Assembly: GCF_001640805.2 (NCBI RefSeq)
Contig: NC_066845.1
Span: 23,128,307 to 23,192,306, forward strand
From: Lates calcarifer
Taxonomy: Eukaryota > Chordata > Actinopteri > Centropomidae
DNA: 64,000 nucleotides
Direction of reading: 5' to 3'
Position numbers and translations under genes: made by a program. Positions 11,841-25,193 of the stretch are shown piece after piece (within the stretch, counting starts at the first letter, position 1; the number at the start of each line of letters is the position of its first letter). Below the pieces are notes generated by a model that searched no databases, had not been told where the DNA came from, and saw only the letters and a list, made by a program, of their open reading frames with translations.

Positions 11841-14374
11841 TCAAGCTATCTCCATTCTACTATTTGTTTCCACAAATGGTTAGTGACGAAGAGACAGTTT
11901 TTATTTTAAATCTAAGTTTCTGAGTTTTAACTTAGTTTTTATGATTATGTTTGTCAACTCAAAACATGGTTGTTTAACTGACCTGAGATTCAACAAAACA
12001 TTATCTAGATTTATGACTAAAATTCTATGTATGCATCAAGACAGAATTTTGTCTTGGATCTTTTCATCAGATTTATCTTGTGTTTCAGTGAAGCAAGTTC
12101 ACACTATTGCATTGAATTGCATTAGCAAGACCCTCCAACAGTGCCACAGTTGTTATTATTAGCTGCACTATTTATAGCACATGTGCTTCATGAATTATCA
12201 AATATACCTGTAAACTTGTCGGTATAGCAGTGAGGCTGTATCTTAATCATCGTCAGACGTTGAAAAGGTAGTGATTTTAATTCTCTCACTCACGTGGAAA
12301 GAAATCTAAAGAAAAGACATCAACACGGGGAAATGATAAAATGAGAAGAAATACCAAATGCGGAGCACACATTTCATACCAGTTTCTGTGTGATAATCCT
12401 TTACAAATAAAGGAAAAAGTTATATATAGCCTAAACTAGTTAAAATATCTTAATTCATAACAGACAGACAGACATTTATGGCTCCTTACTCTTACTACCA
12501 CAAACCTAACTTCTTTTAGATGGCATTTACATTTTCCAGAGGATGTTTGGATCCATTCAGCAACAGTTTTAGTGCATGTTTAGGCCATTTACCATTTTCT
12601 AAATCACAATATTTATGTATTGTTTTAGTGTCTTCCTTCTATTCAAGCGTCCCTTGTTTTCTGTTCCTTTCAGTATAAAATTTGTGACTTAATGCAGAGA
12701 GTGACCACATTGTCTGACTTTATAGTTGTCAGTGTTGTGTCTTTGTGACAATAGTTCAGACGTTTTTTTTTTCCATACAAGTTTCCAAGTTTTTTTAAGT
12801 TGACTTCCAGTCCTCATGCTGATTATCATGGTTAATTGAAATGAGTGGAAGTAATGAAAAATAGGAAACAGTTCATTCAATAATTATGCCAGAACCACTA
12901 TGCTGTGATGTGGACAACAGTACAGGATATGTGACTGTAAAATCTGAGAGGTATTTTTATGACCACGTTTCTTCATACTGTTAAAGGAAAAAGCAGTGAA
13001 AAGGAGCGCACAAGTCCTCATACTTGGTATTAGTGGATTTCAAGCAGCCACACAAACCAGTTCTGTAGTATTCTGACACCACTCAGTACTCTCATGTTCA
13101 GCAGTGTTTGAGCTGACCCAGTGCTTGTGTTGTGTGTTTTGTGTGTTATGTTAACACAGTTCACTGCTGGCTAGATGGAACTGGTTCCCATGACCTTGTG
13201 CACATGACTACTTGTTTGTGTGTTATTGTGTGTGGTGTGCATGTCTGAGTGGCTGTACTGTGTGGTTTCAGGTCAGTGTTGTCACAATGTCTCCATTGTT
13301 ATCATTCAGTGAATACTTAACATACTAAGAATGAGGTTGTACTTCGGCTGATGGGTTGCTGAGACACACAGAGACATCCATGTAGTGCGGTGACAATACT
13401 CCATTGAACTGGCAAGTTACCACTGTTTGCTGCCTGACACTGACTTCAACAGTTTGTCGTAGAGGACAGTACAGTGTTTGTGAGGCTGAATATTTTTCAA
13501 CAGAATCAAATAAAAAAATGACTTCTGAATAAAATGTGTAATAGTTATAGGGATACTGGAGGAGAGGGCTAGGGCTAGCCTTCCTGCCAACACCGTTGGC
13601 AGATAGCACACGTAATAAAAGGCTGATAATTTGGTCTGACTTTCAGACATTTAGGGTCAGTGTCTGTCCATCTATGATTTACAGACGCAACACTTGTCGG
13701 AGCTTTTCATACCCTTAACGGCAAGTTGTCAAAATGTCTCCTCTGTGGCTCTATCCACTCCTGTGCAACACGGGAACTTGTTGGAGCAGATAGTTCTTGA
13801 GTTAAATTTAAGTTTGCCACTTTTAGTCTGTTTCATTTAGACAAAGTTGTTGAACAGCATTTCACATCTAAGAGTGGAATGAACCAAACTAACTTTGCTC
13901 TAGAATCACAGAGATGAAATTGATATTAATATTATCACACGTGTATGAATTTGGCAAATATTGTTTTGAGGGGGTTGTGTAATAATGAAACTATGGGCAC
14001 CGGACCTTTCTTATTTCAGAGTTAATGGCCTGCTGGATGACCTTGACCCTCACCTTGTTGCAGTTTATTTAGCTGAAATGACCTGCTCCCTGTACATCAG
14101 GCCTTACTTCATCAGCCGTCAGGCCAGTTCAGCCTCAACAGGAAGTTTAGAAGCAGCTCAGTGAGTGCACATTCAGGCAGAATTTGGACTGTGGGCAGTG
14201 CATATTCTATCTTTGAAGTTTGGTATTTGCCTCTGCTTTAATGTCAGAGGGCTTTTATTGTTCTCAGAGCTGCTCCATGCCTGGAGCTGCATTTCCACTT
14301 CAAAGAACTCATGCCTCATTAGATATGTGTATATCCTGACCTGCTCTATGTTTATAGAACAGCACATTAGCATA

Positions 14375-14408
<34 letters not shown>
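14375..14408 (+). repeat. (CA)n microsatellite
   Basis: About 16 CA units without interruption. Confidence 0.9.
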
Positions 14409-14410
<2 letters not shown>

Positions 14411-15361
14411 CTCAGGTGAAACTATTGAAAATGTTCAGTAGACAGTGATTGCACTCCTCTTTAATGTATTCTTCAGCTAGTCATGTCATTTTTCATGTGA
14501 AAAAGTGAGTGGGACACTGAACGTCTTTCTGGAGAGACAATATTGCATTACCCCTTTGTGATGGCTAGCTTTTCACTGCACTTTTCAGTGTGGATGTTCA
14601 ATCGTGCACATGCAGTTTTGATCTCCAACGTGGTCGAAGAGTACGTCTAAAGAACTAGTTTGGAGAAATAAACTGGCTCTTAGGTTACTTCTGCTCTTCT
14701 AGACCTTAACATTCACTCTGTATGGATGTGAACTGCTAGCTGTTGGTTATTGGCAATAGTGCAATGTTTTTTGTTTTTTTTAACAAATACTGTATTTTGA
14801 AGGATTAATCATAGACACAAGGTTTTTGTTGTAAATTTGTTGGCTAATGAAGGCAACCCCCTTAAAGTAATTAGTGCTGGAATAATACTAGATTCTTAAG
14901 GGGATGGTACTAATATTGACATTGGAAACAGCCAGCTATTCCCTCAGCTCTTACTGAAGTTAATAATGAGTCCCTTGCTGGCTGCTAAATGTACAACTTT
15001 GCATTAGCCATGCATAACAGAGATATTGGTATGCAGTGTGGGTGCCTCTGTCTGAGAAATGGCTTGAATGTAGATAACATTGCTATGAGAAAGGACATCA
15101 TAAAAGGAAAATAAAGAGAATTTATTGAAGTGTGTGTGAAGAGATTGGAATATCATCATCTGCTACATGTGTATTATACTTCGCAATAGACAAATCTGAG
15201 TTGTTGGCAAGCCAGACAGCTCACCACTGCTGCAATGGCACCTTACTTATAAACCTATATGTGTGTAAGAAATAAAATTTTTAAGCACTTTTGCCAAGAA
15301 AGCTGTCCCACAGATAATTCAAACAGAGGGTTAACATAGATGTCGGCTCCATGCTGGTTTT

Positions 15362-15384
15362 AAAAAAAAAAAAAAAAAAAAAAA
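15362..15384 (+). repeat. Poly(A) tract
   Basis: Twenty-three consecutive A. No retroposon body recognised on either side. Confidence 0.85.
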
Positions 15385-16559
15385 GGAAAGTAAAACCTCA
15401 AGCCTTTTTCTATGAAATCTACTTTACTTTGACAAGGACCATTATGTTCTGCCCATACAGGGCCACTGGTGTGCTTCCACCTCGCTGATCTCTGTGGTAG
15501 TCTTTCCACTTTTACAGTGTCATGTTTCAGATTTCTTTTTAAATGCAGCAATTCTCTTGATGACAATGACGGAAATGATACTGTGGATATTCCTGCACCC
15601 AAAGGATGAATCCTAATGATTTGGTGACTTTTTGACTAGAACTGAACAATTAATTGAAATATTATTGAACTCAGAAAATGGCAAAGTGCAATATTCTAAT
15701 CGCAAGAGCTACAATTTCTTGATAAAGGTCAATTGTATCATTACAAATGAAGCATAGTGGTGTTACAGACATACCCTGGCCTACAAATCATCTCCTCCAG
15801 GTGAAAGTGAACATGTATGTTTGGTACAGACCCCAGTTAAAATCACATCATGATATATTTTTTCAGTGAAAATAATAACCATCAGCTGAGCTGATAGTTC
15901 TGTGCATAATGGCTTTGTGTACACTCTGCAGTCTTCTGACAGTGATCTAATTTGAACATTCAGTGTCTGAGACAGAGAATCATTTCTTCTATGTGACTCC
16001 TCCTCAGCTCTCAAGCAGTCATCTCTGCTGCCACTTACTCGTCCTTCTCTGGACTGATGTGGGCTGAAATGTCACAGGCTGATAGGGAATCCCTGGGTGC
16101 CTGAGCCTCTCAGCTCCTCTTTGAAGATTAAACGAGTGTTTAATGAAAGCTTTCTCTCTCACCCTCTTCTTCCCTCCTCCCCCTCTGTACATTATGGAAC
16201 AGAGGGTTTAGTTTCAAAAGTTTGTGAGAAAAATCATTCAGGGACTGTGGTGTTTAACAGGGATAATAGTCTGTAGACAATGTTTTATTAAAAAATGAAT
16301 ACGCAATTTCTTAAGCAGATCTAGATATTCAAGCTGTATTATGGAACATGAAGGAAATGTCTGTGCTGTACATCATGAGAGCAAGAAAGAGATTTGTGTC
16401 AGTTGCACTCCAAGTCTTTTCAGACTGCTCACAAAAAACCCCTGTTCCAGTTCCAACAGTTTGAACAATGATAATAATCGTCAAGCTGTGCTAATGGTCT
16501 TTGGCCAGGTTATGGAGTCAAAGCTGAACCATGGAAAGGAAGAGTCCTGCAGCAGAATG

Positions 16560-16588
<29 letters not shown>
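16560..16588 (+). repeat. (CA)n microsatellite
   Basis: About 14 CA units without interruption. Confidence 0.9.
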
Positions 16589-16590
<2 letters not shown>

Positions 16591-16755
16591 TCCCTGCAGA
16601 GAGGAGATGCTCACATGGTGCTGATCAGGGATACAGTATTGGGACTTTGCAAGTTGTTCCCTTGTTATCTTTATATCTGATGATGAGCAAAGCAGTGTGA
16701 TTCTCTCATTTTGCTTGTAATGTTAAGAGGCCAGTATTGTGCATGTCAAATGGTG

Positions 16756-16990
16756 AAATTGGACAGCTAGTCGATTAATCACTATGTTAGTATGAATTAA
16801 TATAATTATTTGTTGCAGCCCTAACGTTAATTGAAACACAGATGAAAAGTTATTTTCAACTGAGACAAAGAAAGGCCACAAACCATGAAATCTTAGAGGC
16901 TGATACTGATTATTAAAATAATTTACTACTTTTACTACTTTCTATTGACTGGCTAGTTGATTATATCGACTAATCATTTCAATTGATGTA
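16756..16990. mobile_element. hAT-like MITE (AGTCGATTAATC ends)
   Basis: The left end has CTAGTCGATTAATCAC and GTTGCAGCCCTAAC. The right end has the inverted form GATTATATCGACTAATCA. Facing TAGTCGATTAATC motifs with TGCAGCCCTA are a common teleost hAT-type MITE signature. No coding capacity. Confidence 0.5.
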
Positions 16991-18089
16991 CAAGGGGAAT
17001 TAGAAAATTGTTTAGATGGTGATTGTTTGTATTTAATACAATCAACTCAGTGATTTTTAAGTTTGGAGTGTGTGATTTCCAGGAAGGAGAATAAAGAATG
17101 TTGTGTTTTTACAAGCTAATATTTACTGACCGTTTATGGTAACACTGCTGCATCCATTTTCGCCCATATATTGTACACAGTTTTGGTGTATTGCAATATT
17201 TTCATTTGTCATCCTCAGTGTTTGGGGCCCCATGCTCTGCAGCGGCCTGATTCACAGCTTCCTTTCACTATAACATCTGACATCTCAGTCTGAACAAAGC
17301 TCAGCTGTAATGCTGAAGGTCTGAAGACATCTGCCGTTTTGCCTGTATGGCTACTGTGGGATGAATATTTGTGGAGGCCAGCAGGTCATGTCAAGCTGTA
17401 ATGTTCTCTTTTTCTCTCCCAGCATCCATTAAACACCCACTTCTGTTTGCAGCCCTGTCTTGTTTGACGAGCAATTGTTTTTTTTTTCATTGGAGGAGCC
17501 TTGTTCTTTATTTATAATGGAAAGATAATGTCTGAAATATTTACAACAACAACGGGAGGAAAGTGTTTCAATAAGAAATGAGGTAAAACAGCTTTTAAGG
17601 ATAAAAATGAAGTGGGTCTGGAGAACCAGGGAGAGAAGTTAAAATGTCTGGTTGAAGTGGATCCAGTTTAAAAGCCAACAATGCAGGATTATGCAGTGTA
17701 ATCCAGAGTCCCCAGGTAGATGAGTAATTCGTAGAACAAAGCCATTAATGTTGCTGAACCGAACATTTTTATTTCAAGAGTAAATTAACACAGTGGTCCT
17801 TTAATCCTTTATTTTATAAATGTCCAAACTAATGGTGAATGTATAGCAGCTGCTCCAGAACCAAAAAAGAAGAAAAAAAAAAAAACAGTCCAAACCTAAA
17901 ACGATTCACTACACAGTGATATAAAATGGAGAAAAGTAGCAAATCCTCACAGCTGAGAAGCTGGAAGCAGCTAAATTATCATTGATTCAAATGATAATTC
18001 AATAATGAAAACTGTCATCGAAATAACTGTTATTTCTATGTGACTACAAAACAAAACAAATGTGACTTCATTTGAAACAGACTGAAACT

Positions 18090-18330
18090 TACTCAATCTC
18101 CTTCAGAAATGGTATCTATCTGTAATGACCAGGAAAGGTTTCCAAAGTTCTGCTAACCAATGTGGATGGGGAGCTGTCCACCCCCCTGGTGTCTCCTGTA
18201 GTCCACGATCATTTCCTTAGTTCTACTAACATTGAGAAAGAGGTTGTTGTCCTGGGACCAGCTGGTTAGTGTTGTCACCTCCTCTCAACATTTTCCACAT
18301 GTAGCTAACCAAGCAGTCCAAGCAGTCCTT
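18090..18330 (-). pseudogene. LINE reverse-transcriptase C-terminal fragment
   Basis: Reverse-strand translation across 18150-18290 gives LTSWSQDNNLFLNVSRTKEM followed by IVDYRRHQ. This is the segment that follows the reverse-transcriptase active site in L2/CR1-type fish LINEs (LT.WC..NNL.LN..KTKE.IVDFR). The frame is broken downstream. It lies directly beside the larger LINE relic at 18425-19400 but ends in a different part of the protein, so it may be a separate insertion. Confidence 0.55.
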
Positions 18331-18424
18331 AATCTCAACTTCAGTCCACTCATCAGGAGCCCTCAGTTGAAATGACAAGGCAAGATGGGGATTAGGACAA
18401 TATTAATAAACATCATGATGACCT

Positions 18425-19400
18425 TTGTGTGGGGATCCTTCACAGCAGCAGCTAGCTATCAGGAGCATCAATAGGCTTGCTTGGGCAGATCCAGTAATCC
18501 ATGACATCCTTTTACAGCACTGTAGACAGATAACATCTGTGTATCTTCAGTACCCTCAGAAATTATTCAATAATTTTACATTTGACCGGATGACACGCTG
18601 CAGTCTGCCTCTGTCCTTGGCAGTAGCAGCAGTGTACCAGATGGTGATGGAGGAGGTGAGGATGGACTCAATGATGGAGGTGTAGAAGTGCACCATCATT
18701 GTCCTTGGCAGGCTGAACTTCTTCAGCTGGCGCAGGAAGTACATCCTCTGCTGGGCCTTCTTGATCAGGGAGCTGATGTTTAGCTCCCACTTGAGGTCCT
18801 GGGTGATTATGGCTTTGGCATTTGGCTTCTTTCACTGCCTTGCTGAACCTGTACTTTGACTCCCTAAACCTGTCTCTGTCCCCACTCCTAAATGCTTCCT
18901 CCTCCAGCCTCAGCTGTCTGAGTTTGGCTGTGAACCAGGGTTTGTCGTTGTTGTAACTCACCCTGGTGCACGTGGTATACAGCAGACCTCACAGAAGCTG
19001 ATGTATGAGGTCACAGCCTCTGTATACTCATCCAGACTGTTGGTGGCAGTCCTGAATACATCCCAGTCTGTGCAGTCCAAGCACGCCTGGACATCCTCCA
19101 CAGCCACACTGGTCCACTTCTTTGATGTCCTCACAACAGGTCTAGAGAGCTTTAATTTCTGCCTGTATGCAGGAATCAGGTGGACCATGACGTGGTCAGA
19201 GTGGCCCAGTGCAGTGTGAGGGACGGCATGATAAGCATTGCTTACTGTGGTGTAACACTGATCCAGAATGTTCTCCTCTCTGGTCGGGCATTTAATAAAC
19301 TGTCTATATTTGGGGAGTTCGTGGGTGAGGTTGCCTTTGTTGAAGTCACCAAATTAGTGTGGCTTTTAATGCTCCTCTTAATGCCTTTGAAAATTTGAAT
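18425..19400 (-). pseudogene. L2-type LINE ORF2 relic with the reverse-transcriptase core deleted
   Basis: Minus-strand frames in order: 18958-19188 ([20 protein letters not shown], then [20 protein letters not shown]), 18830-18961 ([20 protein letters not shown], then [17 protein letters not shown]), then 18556-18800 (QRMYFLRQLKKFSLPRTMMV, then FYTSIIESILTSSITIWY). In fish L2-type LINEs the first two segments lie between endonuclease and reverse transcriptase, and the last lies after the reverse transcriptase. They meet near 18810-18830, so the whole reverse-transcriptase core is missing. Stops and frameshifts make it inactive. Confidence 0.8.
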
Positions 19401-21719
19401 TAGCCGATGACCGAGCTCTTCTGCAAACTATAGCATCCAGGGAAGATGTATTTGCGCTAGCTGGCAAAACCTCTAATGACTTGTGGTTGAGCAAGAGAAG
19501 CACTGATGCTAACGCAGCGTTGCTATTTATAACAGTCACAGTTTTAGGGGCAGGGTTATGCTGAGTGGTGGCTCCAGTGCGTCATTGAGCCACTGTTTCT
19601 GACCTGCCCATAAAAACTGTGAGACGCTTTGATTCCACAATGCAGTAATACAGAGTTTACATTGTTTTCACATGTTTTCAGGAACTATTTTCTAACATAA
19701 ATAACACGTCTAGAAACAAATCTCTGTTTTTGCTTTACACAGACTTTAAATACAATTTGATAATTCACATTAGAAAGATATAAACTTACCGAATGTGTGT
19801 ATCACTACTGACATCTGTCCTCTGCTTTCTGTCGGTTTTGTCAGACATTTAAATGATCTTCACATTGCTGTATACAGTATAGGAAAAGTGATTCAGACAT
19901 GCACTTACACTGTTAGATCTCTCCTGTCTTTGAACTTTTGTGAAACTTAGAGCTCCTCTGTATTGGCATAAATGAATAGCTGCACTAGTTCTTAGATATC
20001 ACACCTCTGTGTTTATTTTCATCTTTTACATTTCACTCTTTTACCCTGTTTCTCAGTGTTGATCCAAGTTACATTCATATCCACTTGAAGATAGTGTGTT
20101 GTGTACTATGGCAATATTGGAAATCCATAAACAAACAGACACGTAAACACACACACACAGCGAGAGAGAGAGAGAACATTGTGTTTGGTGTGAGGGTGTT
20201 ATGATGACAATTTGCTGTGACAGCACTAGGCAGGGTTGTCTGAGGCTTTGAGGGCCACCTGCAGACACACACACATGCGCAAACACACACACGCGCGCGC
20301 ACACACACACAAGACCCATGAGTCAAGGGAGAAAACAGAGAGTGAACAGAAAAGAGAACATGTTGATGAAGGCAGCCTCCCACATTTACATTTACATGTA
20401 CATGTCTGTCTGCTGGAGTTTTACAACTGGTCGCACTGTTCTCTTTACCAACATGCAGCCCAGCACAATAGTTAATGTCACATTTAAAATGTACTAATGC
20501 AATAATACAATTTGCAAGAATGCTTTAACAGGATTTTGAAAGCCTCCAGTCATCCTTAATATGAACCCTCATCACCTCCATTGAATAATTTCCTGCAGAA
20601 TACCTAAAGTGTTAATGGGTAATTCTGTATTTAATACTTGATCTGGAGAACTCCTCTAAACTGGAGACCAGTACATGAACAGACTTAGAGACTCACAGTG
20701 AGTGTTCAAGCACGTTAAGATTTTTTTAGATCAAAATCATGTCCTGTGGTTCACATATCATACTCAAAACTGCACAACTCACTTAACTTTTATAATAATC
20801 TGTATTTATGAAATAATTGAACTTTATTAAGCATGTTGGTTTACACAGAGTGACCTCCACTACAGAGAGAACATACTTACTTACATTTACTTACATTACT
20901 TACATTAAATCACATCACATCACAACACATTACTGTGTACACAGCAGAGGAGAGGATGTGGACATATTTCAATTCTATGTCTTACTGTGCACTTTCAATG
21001 TATGAATTATTTAGAGACCTACCTGAGATGAGACCATGATGTGTCATCCATTTTAAAGACTGGCAGAGAATCAGTGAGTGCCTGAAGGCATAGAGCCACC
21101 CAGTTGTCTTTTCTAGCTCTGGAACCATTAACCACTTACTTGTTTCTATGCTGTTATCATTTTGCTGCACAAACCCCAACAAATCCCAACCACATCAATT
21201 TTAAGACATTAGTGTAATTACCATAACCAGACCAGCCCATCACAGAGACAATTACATCCTCCACATCTACACTGCACTTTGCTGTTTGTGCAGACTGGCA
21301 GGAAGCCTGCTGAGCCAATGTAGCACAAAGGAATTTTATGGCATGATAATGGGAAACCTATCACAGATACCTTGCAAGAAAGTTGGAATTCACTTATCCA
21401 CAGGTTCATGTATAGGCTTGCTGGCAAGGTTTGCTGCCACAGCCTTTGTTCAGGTTACACAATTGCAGGAATATTCTATGAGAAATGCATGAAGTGTTGT
21501 CTAAACTGAAACCTGCTAAATCAGAACAAGATATAGGAGGAGCTTCAATAGTGCTGAGCATCTGTGACTGTTCACGGTGATGGACAGTACCAACATCGGC
21601 CAGTGTTCTACACTGAATGGCCAGTACTGCCAGAGAGAATCAGCATTAACAGCATAAAAACAAGAGTGTAAATTTACTGATGTTTTCAGGCCTGTTATCG
21701 ATGTCTGTATTGTTGATGA
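19401..21719. other. Non-coding stretch
   Basis: No exon recognised. It contains CA/GA-rich tracts at 20147-20174 and 20262-20310 and a tandem ACTTAC-rich stretch near 20872-20905. Confidence 0.45.
20262..20310 (+). repeat. CA/CG-rich microsatellite
   Basis: Imperfect CA repeats interrupted by CGCGCGCGC (alternating purine-pyrimidine), a sequence type prone to Z-DNA. Confidence 0.8.
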
Positions 21720-21785
21720 ATGTAAGATAAGATAATAAGATAAGATAATCCTTTATTAGTCCCACAATGGGGAAATTTACATGAA
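21720..21785 (+). repeat. Teleost retroposon tail (TAAGATAAGATAATCCTTTATTAG)
   Basis: Repeated TAAGATAA units are followed by TCCTTTATTAGTCCCACAAT and GGGGAAATTTAC, a 3'-end sequence very common among teleost LINE/SINE insertions. No body recognised. Confidence 0.6.
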
Positions 21786-22003
21786 TATAGGGCCTTGTTG
21801 TATAAAGGTTGCAAAAGTGTGACTGGAAGAAGAGAGTACATGGATGCAGTCGTGTGTGTGCTTACATAAACACACACACACACATATATAGCTCACATAC
21901 TATCACATACTATCATGATATCATGATTCACCCAGTGATTTCCATCATGCTAGCCACAAGTTTTACAAATCGCAGACAATTGGGTACAAGCTATGTGTAT
22001 ACA

Positions 22004-22110
22004 GTCACTGGGCACTTTATTATGACCTGTGCACCTGCTTATTCGTGCAGTTATTCTATCAGCAAATCATGTGGCAGTAGTGCAATGTATAAAATCCTGT
22101 CTTTCCTTAA
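22004..22110 (+). repeat. Teleost DNA transposon end (CACTGGGCACTTTATTA family)
   Basis: GTATACAGTCACTGGGCACT, TTATTATGACCTGTGCACCT and GCTTATTCGTGCAG, then ATCATGTGGCAGTAGTGCAA and TGTATAAAATC, follow the order of a common teleost repeat. It is truncated on the right. Confidence 0.6.
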
Positions 22111-23259
22111 AACCCCTAAATAGTCCCTGCTCGAGCACAGATTTTCTCTGCTTCTGCTCAAAACTGTATGTCTGCACTCAAATGTATTGTTCACTCAGAT
22201 GTATTTTTTTTTTCTTCCTTGCACTCAGGCTACGTCTGTACACTCGCTAAACTTCTGCTCTCACATTCTCACAGTCTCTAGAGTTTACTAAGAATGGTGC
22301 CAAAAACAAAACACATCCAGTGAGCTGCAGCTCTGCATATTTGTGTTCATCTGATGAATCTAAGTCCAACATTCCTGCTCTTTTATCTTTTTTGGTCCTG
22401 TTGACACTCTTACATTTTTCCTCTTACTTGTAACACTCAACGGGCTGTTGTGGATGCTTTCCTTTTTAATCTTATGTTTTACAGTGACTCACTACTGCCA
22501 CCCACTGCTATGGAGTGTACCTTTGGTTTGTGTGTGTATGTGTGTGTGTGCTTTTTCCTCACAACCTTTATTTACACCTGCCTGCAGGGAACACAGACAT
22601 TACAGTATTTTTAGCCGGTACATCTTGAGGGTGGTTGTACCTGACCACTTCAGAAACATAGGCTATAGGCCAAAATGAGAATTAGGCTAGGGGTGGTACA
22701 GTATTTCTGTTGCTTTAAAATTTAAAATTACTTTTTGTACTTTTAAAAGTAGCAAAAACATTCATTAAAAAATAGATGAAAATTGGTTGGTGAAGCATCA
22801 ATATTTCAAAACTGTTGTAATACACAAATAAATGTACTTTGCCTGAATGCTGATACTTCAGTGCCTACCTGTCAGGCTCTGTATTTCTCTGGGCCCATGC
22901 CTATTATCCATCAGTCCAACTGTTCATCTGTCCCTCTAGTTTCTGGACATGATATTTATTTTCCACAGGTAAATGGTTTTTTTTGTGTATTCCAGCCCTT
23001 ATACAGGATCATTTGGGTGTTTCTCCATTCTAAGGACTTACTGCCACACATTACACATTAAAGACTAGACCTGACTCACAACGATCTCCACATGGGTAAC
23101 AAATCATTGGTGTGCCCATTTTTTAACAAATCAACCCTTCTTGGAAAAGTTGTGAGTGAATATAGTTATATAAAGTCCTCACAAGTATGGTAGAACAAAT
23201 TGTGTGTGTGTTTGAGTGAGGGAGAGAGAGAGAGCAGTAGAGCAAAAGCAGCAGGATAG

Positions 23260-23960
23260 TGTGCAGAATGACAGACAGAGAGAGGAGGGAGGACGGGCAG
23301 AGTGCTCTGTTGGGCAGCTCTCAGGTCTCTCCCTTTGAACCTGTGGATCCTGCTCCTACCTGGCCATGTCATCTGGCCTGTGCAGAAAGTGGAGGAGTGC
23401 AGTGCAAGCGCTCAGGACTCTGCATGGGACGGGGGCAGGAGGAGGTGCAGGAGGCGCTGTGAGTCTGCAGTTATTTTTAGTATCTCCTCCCTCCTGGGGC
23501 TAGGCTAATCCGCCACTGCACAGGCTTATCCAGACTGGAGGTAGGACACCGCGGCAGGAAGGTTAAGCACTTGCGCCAGTGGGAAGCCTACTTTGGTTGT
23601 GATGCCGTGTAAACTGCCCAAACTGAGCCAGGCCATGCTGAGGCAGGATTTTGCTAGTCAGGGCTGTGGGTTTGACAGGGCAGGGGGACCATGGCTGCTC
23701 TGCTCACAGAAGCTCTGAGGAAGCTCCTCTGTTAGCCATGAGTTTGGCGTGGCTGCCAACTGGCTGCTGCACCGGCTACCCCAGCTGGCATCGGTGCAGG
23801 CAGGCTGAGATGTGCAAGACTGGGGCCTCAGATGGCTGCAGGGAAGGGGGAGACAGTGGTGACAGTGGGGGGGCCACGATCCAGCTGAGGAGGTTGGACA
23901 CTGAACAACTGAAAGGCAGTCTGGTGGTCGTCTACGCACCTGCTGGGAACTCCTGTCTGC
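23260..23960 (+). promoter_or_regulatory. GC/CpG-richer stretch, candidate tjp2 5' exon or promoter
   Basis: This stretch has higher GC content and more CpG dinucleotides than its surroundings, along with overlapping open frames. They include one from ATG at 23602 (MPCKLPKLSQAMLRQDF) and one at 23651-23983 containing RLDTEQLKGSLVVVYAPAGN. ZO-2 genes in mammals use alternative first exons, and exon 28077-28130 is open upstream of its ATG (Ser-Ser-Gly), so an upstream exon could be joined in frame. I find no clear donor site or known ZO-2 N-terminal sequence here, so this is inference only. Confidence 0.25.
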
Positions 23961-24649
23961 TCAAATTGGTGGGACACGCATGAATAGATGGATGAATGGA
24001 TAGATAACAGAGAAAAGAGTGTGCTGATATGTTGTGTTGTATTCTCAGGATGTTTGATGCTTTTATATTTTAGTCTTAAATTGAGTTGAATGTATGCATT
24101 TGAATTTATTACATGTAGAAGACATGAAGGTCTCCAACATGGCGGATTTGTAGATTTTTGTAGACAGTTCTTCAGCTGGATCATGCAGTTTCAGATCGTG
24201 TTGTTGTCTTTCACGTTTTTCCTCAGATGGAATTGATTCTAAACACGTGCAAACTGGGAATTATAGGATGTTTTTAAAAAAAATCTCTTTGTTTTGGAGA
24301 GGAATCAGTCATGTACTGGGATTTTTTTGCACTAGGCAGCATTATGCTAACTCCTAATAATATTTCCTAGTGATTCCCTTGTTAAAAGAAGTCACATGTA
24401 ACAATTCGACGTTTACTAGCTGTCTGTGTTGAAGATGAAATTTTGAATCATTCAAAACATTATACACAATATCTTTTTTATGCATTTTTGTGATGCTTAC
24501 AGCTATTAATGCTTGTGCAGAACTTATGGCTAAAGCACTGCAGCAAGGAATGGTTTTCTTGGCTCAGTTTAGACTGGATCACTATGTGTGTCCTTAAGGT
24601 TATTTATAAGGCAATGTTGCAAACATCAGTAACCTTATTTTTAGGGTCA

Positions 24650-24651
<2 letters not shown>

Positions 24652-24679
<28 letters not shown>
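24652..24679 (+). repeat. (TG)n microsatellite
   Basis: About 14 TG units. Confidence 0.9.
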
Positions 24680-24680
<1 letters not shown>

Positions 24681-25193
24681 TTTATATATGTATGACAGAG
24701 AGACTGTGAAGCACAGGGGATTCTGACATAGAGTGATGTTCAGTGATGCTTACATGAGTAAGTGGCACTTAACTGTGTGGTTTGACAGTAGAGAGGGAGA
24801 GCTGTGTGTTAGTGTGTGTTTGTGTTGGAGGAAATACATGAATTTATGAATGTCCATGGCATACATGCACAACTGCTTGATATATGTTGCATCTCGTATT
24901 GCCCATTCTCAATGTAGTGATACATAGATTTTCTATAATACATTATCTCATGATAATGACTGTCAAACTCAGGGCTCCCATTGTACAATATGTTGGGTGT
25001 TGTGTTGTACTGTGTGTGGAATATTGTGCCTGTGGAGGCTCTCCTCCCACAAAGACAGACAACATCAGTCATTTCAGCAAGTGCCCCAGAACAATATGTA
25101 TATGTCCAAGAGATAACACCCTCTAGTGGCCTTAATAATTATGACAGGAGAAAAAGAGGAAGTCAGGTGATGTTGTCACATAAAATAAAATGA

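Larger units (their letters stand above)
11841..16755. other. Non-coding stretch with microsatellites and homopolymers
   Basis: No host exon recognised. It contains (CA)n at 14375-14408 and 16560-16588 and a 23-A tract at 15362-15384. The frames crossing these repeats are artefacts of low complexity. Confidence 0.45.

Noticed and set aside
15360..15602. Possible processed pseudogene with poly(A) tail
   Set aside because: The poly(A) tract and the open frame have incompatible orientations, and no parent protein was recognised.
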